Shown here in pieces: positions 5,307 through 7,516 of a DNA stretch of 7,516 nucleotides (position 1 is its first letter; each line of letters begins with the position of its first letter). The translations under genes and the position numbers were made by a program. The stretch spans positions 1 through 7,516 of the forward strand of contig JAJYAH010000325.1 of NCBI GenBank assembly GCA_021779635.1, given 5' to 3'. The stretch comes from Pseudomonadota bacterium. Lineage in GTDB: Bacteria > Pseudomonadota > Alphaproteobacteria > Rhizobiales > Xanthobacteraceae. The notes under the pieces were generated by a model. The model made no database searches. It had not been told where the DNA came from and saw only the letters and a program-made list of their open reading frames with translations.

Positions 5307-6650
5307 ATGGCCCATGGCTGGCTGATCCTCGCGGACGATCTCACCGGTGCGGCGGATTGCGCCATCGCCTTTGGCAGACGGGGGCATGCGGCCATGGTGA
5401 CGTGGGGCGACATCGCTGATGCCAGGGATCGCCGGCTGCCGGTTCTGGCTTATGATGCGGCGAGCCGGGGCCTTGCGGCGAAGGCCGCCGCGGGCCGCCA
5501 CGCCGATGTACTGGCGCGCTTGTCCGAGCCCAGACGTCTCCTGTTCAAGAAAATCGATTCGACGCTGCGGGGACAGCCCGCCGCCGAGATCGCCGCCGTG
5601 CTCGCCCATGTGAAATCACGGTCGGGTTCGGCGTTTGGTGTTTTCGCGCCCGCCTTTCCGGCCACCATTGCGATCACCATGGGCGATCCGGCCGGCATCG
5701 GGCCCGAGGTTATCATGAAGGCGCTGGCGCTGCCGGGCACGCAGGCGATCTGCCATGCGCTGGTGATCGGCGACGCCAACCGTCTGCGCAGGGCCGGTCA
5801 GATCGCCGGCGTGGCGCTCGAGGTCGATGCCCTGAACGATGCGAGGGATGCGGACTTCTCGTCGAAGGCCGTGCAGTGCCTCGACTTGAAGCTGGTGCCG
5901 GACGATTTGCCGTTCGGCAGGGTGTCGGCTGCGGCAGGCGAGGCGGCCTATCGCTATATTGAGAAGGCCGTACAGGTGGTGCAGGCGGGATTCGCGCAAG
6001 CGATCTGCACCGCGCCGCTCTCCAAGGAAGCGCTGCATGCGGCCGGCCATAAATATCCCGGCCACACCGAGCTGTTAGCGCACCTGACGGGTACGCCGGA
6101 AGTATCGATGATGCTGGTGTCGCAGAGCCTGCGCGTCATTCATGTCACCACGCATATCGGTCTCCTGGATGCGATCGAGAAGATCGAGCCCGGTCTTGTC
6201 GAGCGCGTGATTGCGCGCGGGCATGAGGTGCTGGTGCGCGCCGGCATCGCCAATCCGAAGATCGGCGTCTGCGCCATCAATCCGCATGCCGGCGAGAACG
6301 GTCTGTTCGGTCGCGGCGAGGAAGCCGTCAAGATCACGCCGGCCGTCGAAGCCTGTCAGCGCAGGGGCTGGGACGTGCGCGGACCGCTTCCCGCCGATAC
6401 GCTGTTCTTCCTGGCCGGTCGCGGCGACTACGACATGGTGGTCGCAATGTATCACGATCAGGGCCATGGACCCGTCAAGGTGCTGGGGCTGGAAGCCGGC
6501 GTGAACATCACGGTCGGTTTGCCGGTCATCCGCACCTCGGTCGATCACGGCACGGCTTTCGATATCGCGGGCAAGGGCATCGCCGACGAGCGCAGCCTGA
6601 TCGAGGCGCTGCGGCAGGCGGCCGATCTCGCGCCGAAGCAGGTGGCCTAG
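5307..6650 (+). CDS. pdxA2: Fusion of a truncated four-carbon acid sugar kinase and PdxA2-type dehydrogenase
   Basis: This 447-residue frame has two parts. Residues 1-119 match the start of DUF1537/four-carbon acid sugar kinases: WLILADDLTGAADCA (5-19), FKKIDSTLRGQPAAEI (80-95) and FAPAFPA (113-119). Kinases of this family have about 420 residues, so most of the substrate domain and the whole nucleotide-binding domain are absent and kinase activity is unlikely. From residue 120 (TIAITMGDPAGIGPE) to the end it is a full PdxA-family dehydrogenase, close to the family's usual 330 residues. It keeps metal ligands His253 (PGHTEL), His327 (NPHAGENGLFGRGEE) and His383 (YHDQGHGPVK). PdxA2 enzymes oxidise and decarboxylate D-threonate or D-erythronate 4-phosphate to dihydroxyacetone phosphate. 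The ATG at 5307 is preferred to an upstream TTG, although its ribosome site is poor. The dehydrogenase part may still be active; it could instead be a biosynthetic PdxA. Confidence 0.9.
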   Translation: MAHGWLILADDLTGAADCAIAFGRRGHAAMVTWGDIADARDRRLPVLAYDAASRGLAAKAAAGRHADVLARLSEPRRLLFKKIDSTLRGQPAAEIAAVLAHVKSRSGSAFGVFAPAFPATIAITMGDPAGIGPEVIMKALALPGTQAICHALVIGDANRLRRAGQIAGVALEVDALNDARDADFSSKAVQCLDLKLVPDDLPFGRVSAAAGEAAYRYIEKAVQVVQAGFAQAICTAPLSKEALHAAGHKYPGHTELLAHLTGTPEVSMMLVSQSLRVIHVTTHIGLLDAIEKIEPGLVERVIARGHEVLVRAGIANPKIGVCAINPHAGENGLFGRGEEAVKITPAVEACQRRGWDVRGPLPADTLFFLAGRGDYDMVVAMYHDQGHGPVKVLGLEAGVNITVGLPVIRTSVDHGTAFDIAGKGIADERSLIEALRQAADLAPKQVA

Positions 6651-6745
6651 CTTCATTCCGCGACGTCACCAGGGCGCGTCTTCTTCGAGACTTGGACAAA
6701 GAGCCCGCACCGAACGCGTTTTGTCGCCACAGTTCACTAAAAGGC

Positions 6746-6761
6746 CGCCGGCAAACCGGCG
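6746..6761. terminator. GC-rich hairpin, weak terminator candidate
   Basis: CGCCGG and CCGGCG pair around a CAAA loop, 95 bp after the fusion gene. On the plus strand no T-run follows. On the minus strand the stem is followed by GCC and then TTTT, which fits termination of minus-strand transcription better. A six-pair stem is marginal, so this is tentative. Confidence 0.25.
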
Positions 6762-6925
6762 TCTCACCTCTCGGGCGTCCGGATGACCGGCGTCGGTGTT
6801 GCCCTAAAGCATCAGTCGGATTCCAATTTCCGGAACCGCGCGCAATCCTTTTGACTGTGCATCATGACGGTAGTCCTGTTGGAACAGCCGACTGGTACTC
6901 CCCGAGCACGGCAGGTGTACGTACC

Positions 6926-7024
6926 ATGCGTAATCATGACTTCGTATCCGATGGGTTCCTCGCGGTAACCGCAGCCAGCCTTGTGCTGCTTTGCTCGGGC
7001 TTGCTCGCGATCGCATTTGCCTAG
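6926..7024 (+). CDS. Possible 32-residue single-pass membrane peptide
   Basis: The peptide starts MRNHDFVSDG and continues as one hydrophobic segment of about 20 residues, FLAVTAASLVLLCSGLLAIA, ending within two more residues at a TAG. The charged head and single helix at the C-terminus are the usual shape of small bacterial inner-membrane proteins. AGG lies 10 nt before the ATG, a weak ribosome site. The same frame is open further upstream, but that part is Arg-rich and looks non-coding, so I start at the internal ATG. It has no evident partner nearby. A chance hydrophobic frame is a real alternative. Confidence 0.4.
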   Translation: MRNHDFVSDGFLAVTAASLVLLCSGLLAIAFA

Positions 7025-7127
7025 ATCGGTACCCGGCGCCCGTCGTCCCTGCTCGTCCGGATGCCCCCAAAGAGTGAGGGTCGATCTCCGGCTCCTTCGT
7101 GAGCTTGATCAAGTGCGGGGCGGAGGG

Positions 7128-7313
7128 TTAGTGGTTTTTGGTTCGTTCCGCGATATCGTCCGGCGTTTCGAAAACGAAGATCACCGCACCATTGTCCATC
7201 ACAATTTGGGTCTTGGGATAACCGTCCTCGGCGTTGATCACCGTCATCTGCAGGATGCGCGAAAGATTGACCCAGATGTTCGCCTTATCGTTGGTCGTGA
7301 GTTTCAAAATCAT
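7128..7313 (-). CDS. Small 61-residue beta-rich protein, FlbD-like, function unknown
   Basis: The protein begins MILKLTTNDKANIWVNLSRI and continues through alternating beta-like segments to IVMDNGAVIFVFETPDDIAE near the end. The pattern (a polar turn, a strand with a conserved-looking Asn, a TQIVMDNG turn and a closing helix) resembles the small FlbD-like proteins, which have about 60 residues, but I cannot assign it. The frame is open back to 7472. The ATG at 7313 is preferred because GGGAG lies 8 nt upstream and the upstream part is Arg-rich and not protein-like. It is likely cytoplasmic, with no signal peptide, and appears monocistronic. Confidence 0.65.
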   Translation of the reverse strand: MILKLTTNDKANIWVNLSRILQMTVINAEDGYPKTQIVMDNGAVIFVFETPDDIAERTKNH

Positions 7314-7516
7314 CGCGTAAACTCCCTGGTCGACGCGCAAGACTGATCGCGTTCTGCCCGTTTGACAACTGAATCGGAAATGGGGGTCGGGCGCGCCGAA
7401 GCCTCGGCGAAAGCGGTTGGTGCCCCTGGCCGGCATTCGCCTAGTACCATAACCATCTGAATTTGAAGTCATTTTTATCGTCGATTGCTGCTGATACCAG
7501 CATAAATACCAGCAGG
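7314..7516. other. Upstream region of the 61-residue gene, no confident gene
   Basis: Nothing protein-like is complete here. There is a six-pair hairpin (CGCCGA/TCGGCG, 7394-7409) without a T-run, and an AT-richer end with two direct copies of ATACCAGCA (7494-7502 and 7506-7514). TTGTCA about 50 bp before the small gene on the minus strand is a possible -35, without a clear -10. Confidence 0.3.

Noticed and set aside
6804..7112. Minus-strand open frame of 102 codons beginning (L/M)IKLTKEPEIDPHSLGASG.
   Set aside because: Only the first residues look protein-like; the rest is Arg/Ser-rich, it starts with TTG, and it opposes the membrane microprotein candidate.
7104..7113. CTTGATCAAG palindrome resembling half of an FNR/FixK box.
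   Set aside because: The FixK/FNR consensus has TTGA and TCAA separated by six bases; here they are adjoining or overlapping, and no gene start follows at a suitable distance.
7441..7515. Minus-strand partial frame ending ...FKFRWLWY with a hydrophobic start, possibly the end of a gene entering from the right.
   Set aside because: Only about 24 codons are visible and other frames are equally open, so no gene can be supported.

Overview
The window looks like chromosomal or accessory DNA of a GC-rich alphaproteobacterium, most likely of the Bradyrhizobium/Rhodopseudomonas/Afipia group. This rests on protein style, high GC, and a perfect 48-bp palindrome of a kind I recall as dispersed in those genomes. 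No rRNA, tRNA, CRISPR array, transposase or integrase is visible.

Region 1 (1-530, minus strand) is the N-terminal 163 codons of a short-chain dehydrogenase/reductase. It runs off the left edge and is preceded by an AT-rich promoter containing a 14-bp palindrome.

Region 2 (521-4862, minus strand) is a compact periplasmic copper-handling operon. Transcription order is: a secreted His/Met/Cys-rich small protein, a small lipoprotein, a TolC-family outer-membrane lipoprotein, a Tat-exported two-domain multicopper oxidase with a Met-rich tail, a stretch of very short overlapping frames, the copper-binding protein CopC, and a stub that looks like the first codons of copD. The operon would bind copper in the periplasm, oxidise Cu(I), and possibly move copper or another substrate across the outer membrane. 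No P-type ATPase, RND pump or copper regulator lies in the window. The copD frame overlaps the copC stop (TGATG) but soon runs into the 48-bp palindrome, so the importer appears to be lost.

Region 3 (4863-5306) has no confident gene. It holds the upstream region of the copper operon and, towards its right end, what may be decayed 3' sequence of a gene that preceded region 4.

Region 4 (5307-6650, plus strand) is one open reading frame joining the first ~119 residues of a four-carbon acid sugar kinase (DUF1537 family) in frame to an essentially complete PdxA2-type dehydrogenase. In other bacteria these are two separate, adjacent genes that act in sequence on D-threonate or D-erythronate. The simplest explanation is a roughly 0.9-kb in-frame deletion that removed the rest of the kinase and the pdxA2 start codon.

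Region 5 (6651-7516) is sparsely coding: one hairpin, a possible 32-residue membrane peptide on the plus strand, and a 61-residue small protein on the minus strand with a good ribosome-binding site. A pair of 9-bp direct repeats lies at the right edge.

The most notable signals are the kinase-PdxA2 fusion, the copD stub ending in a palindrome, and the unexplained small frames, one interrupted by an in-frame TGA, between the oxidase and copC.
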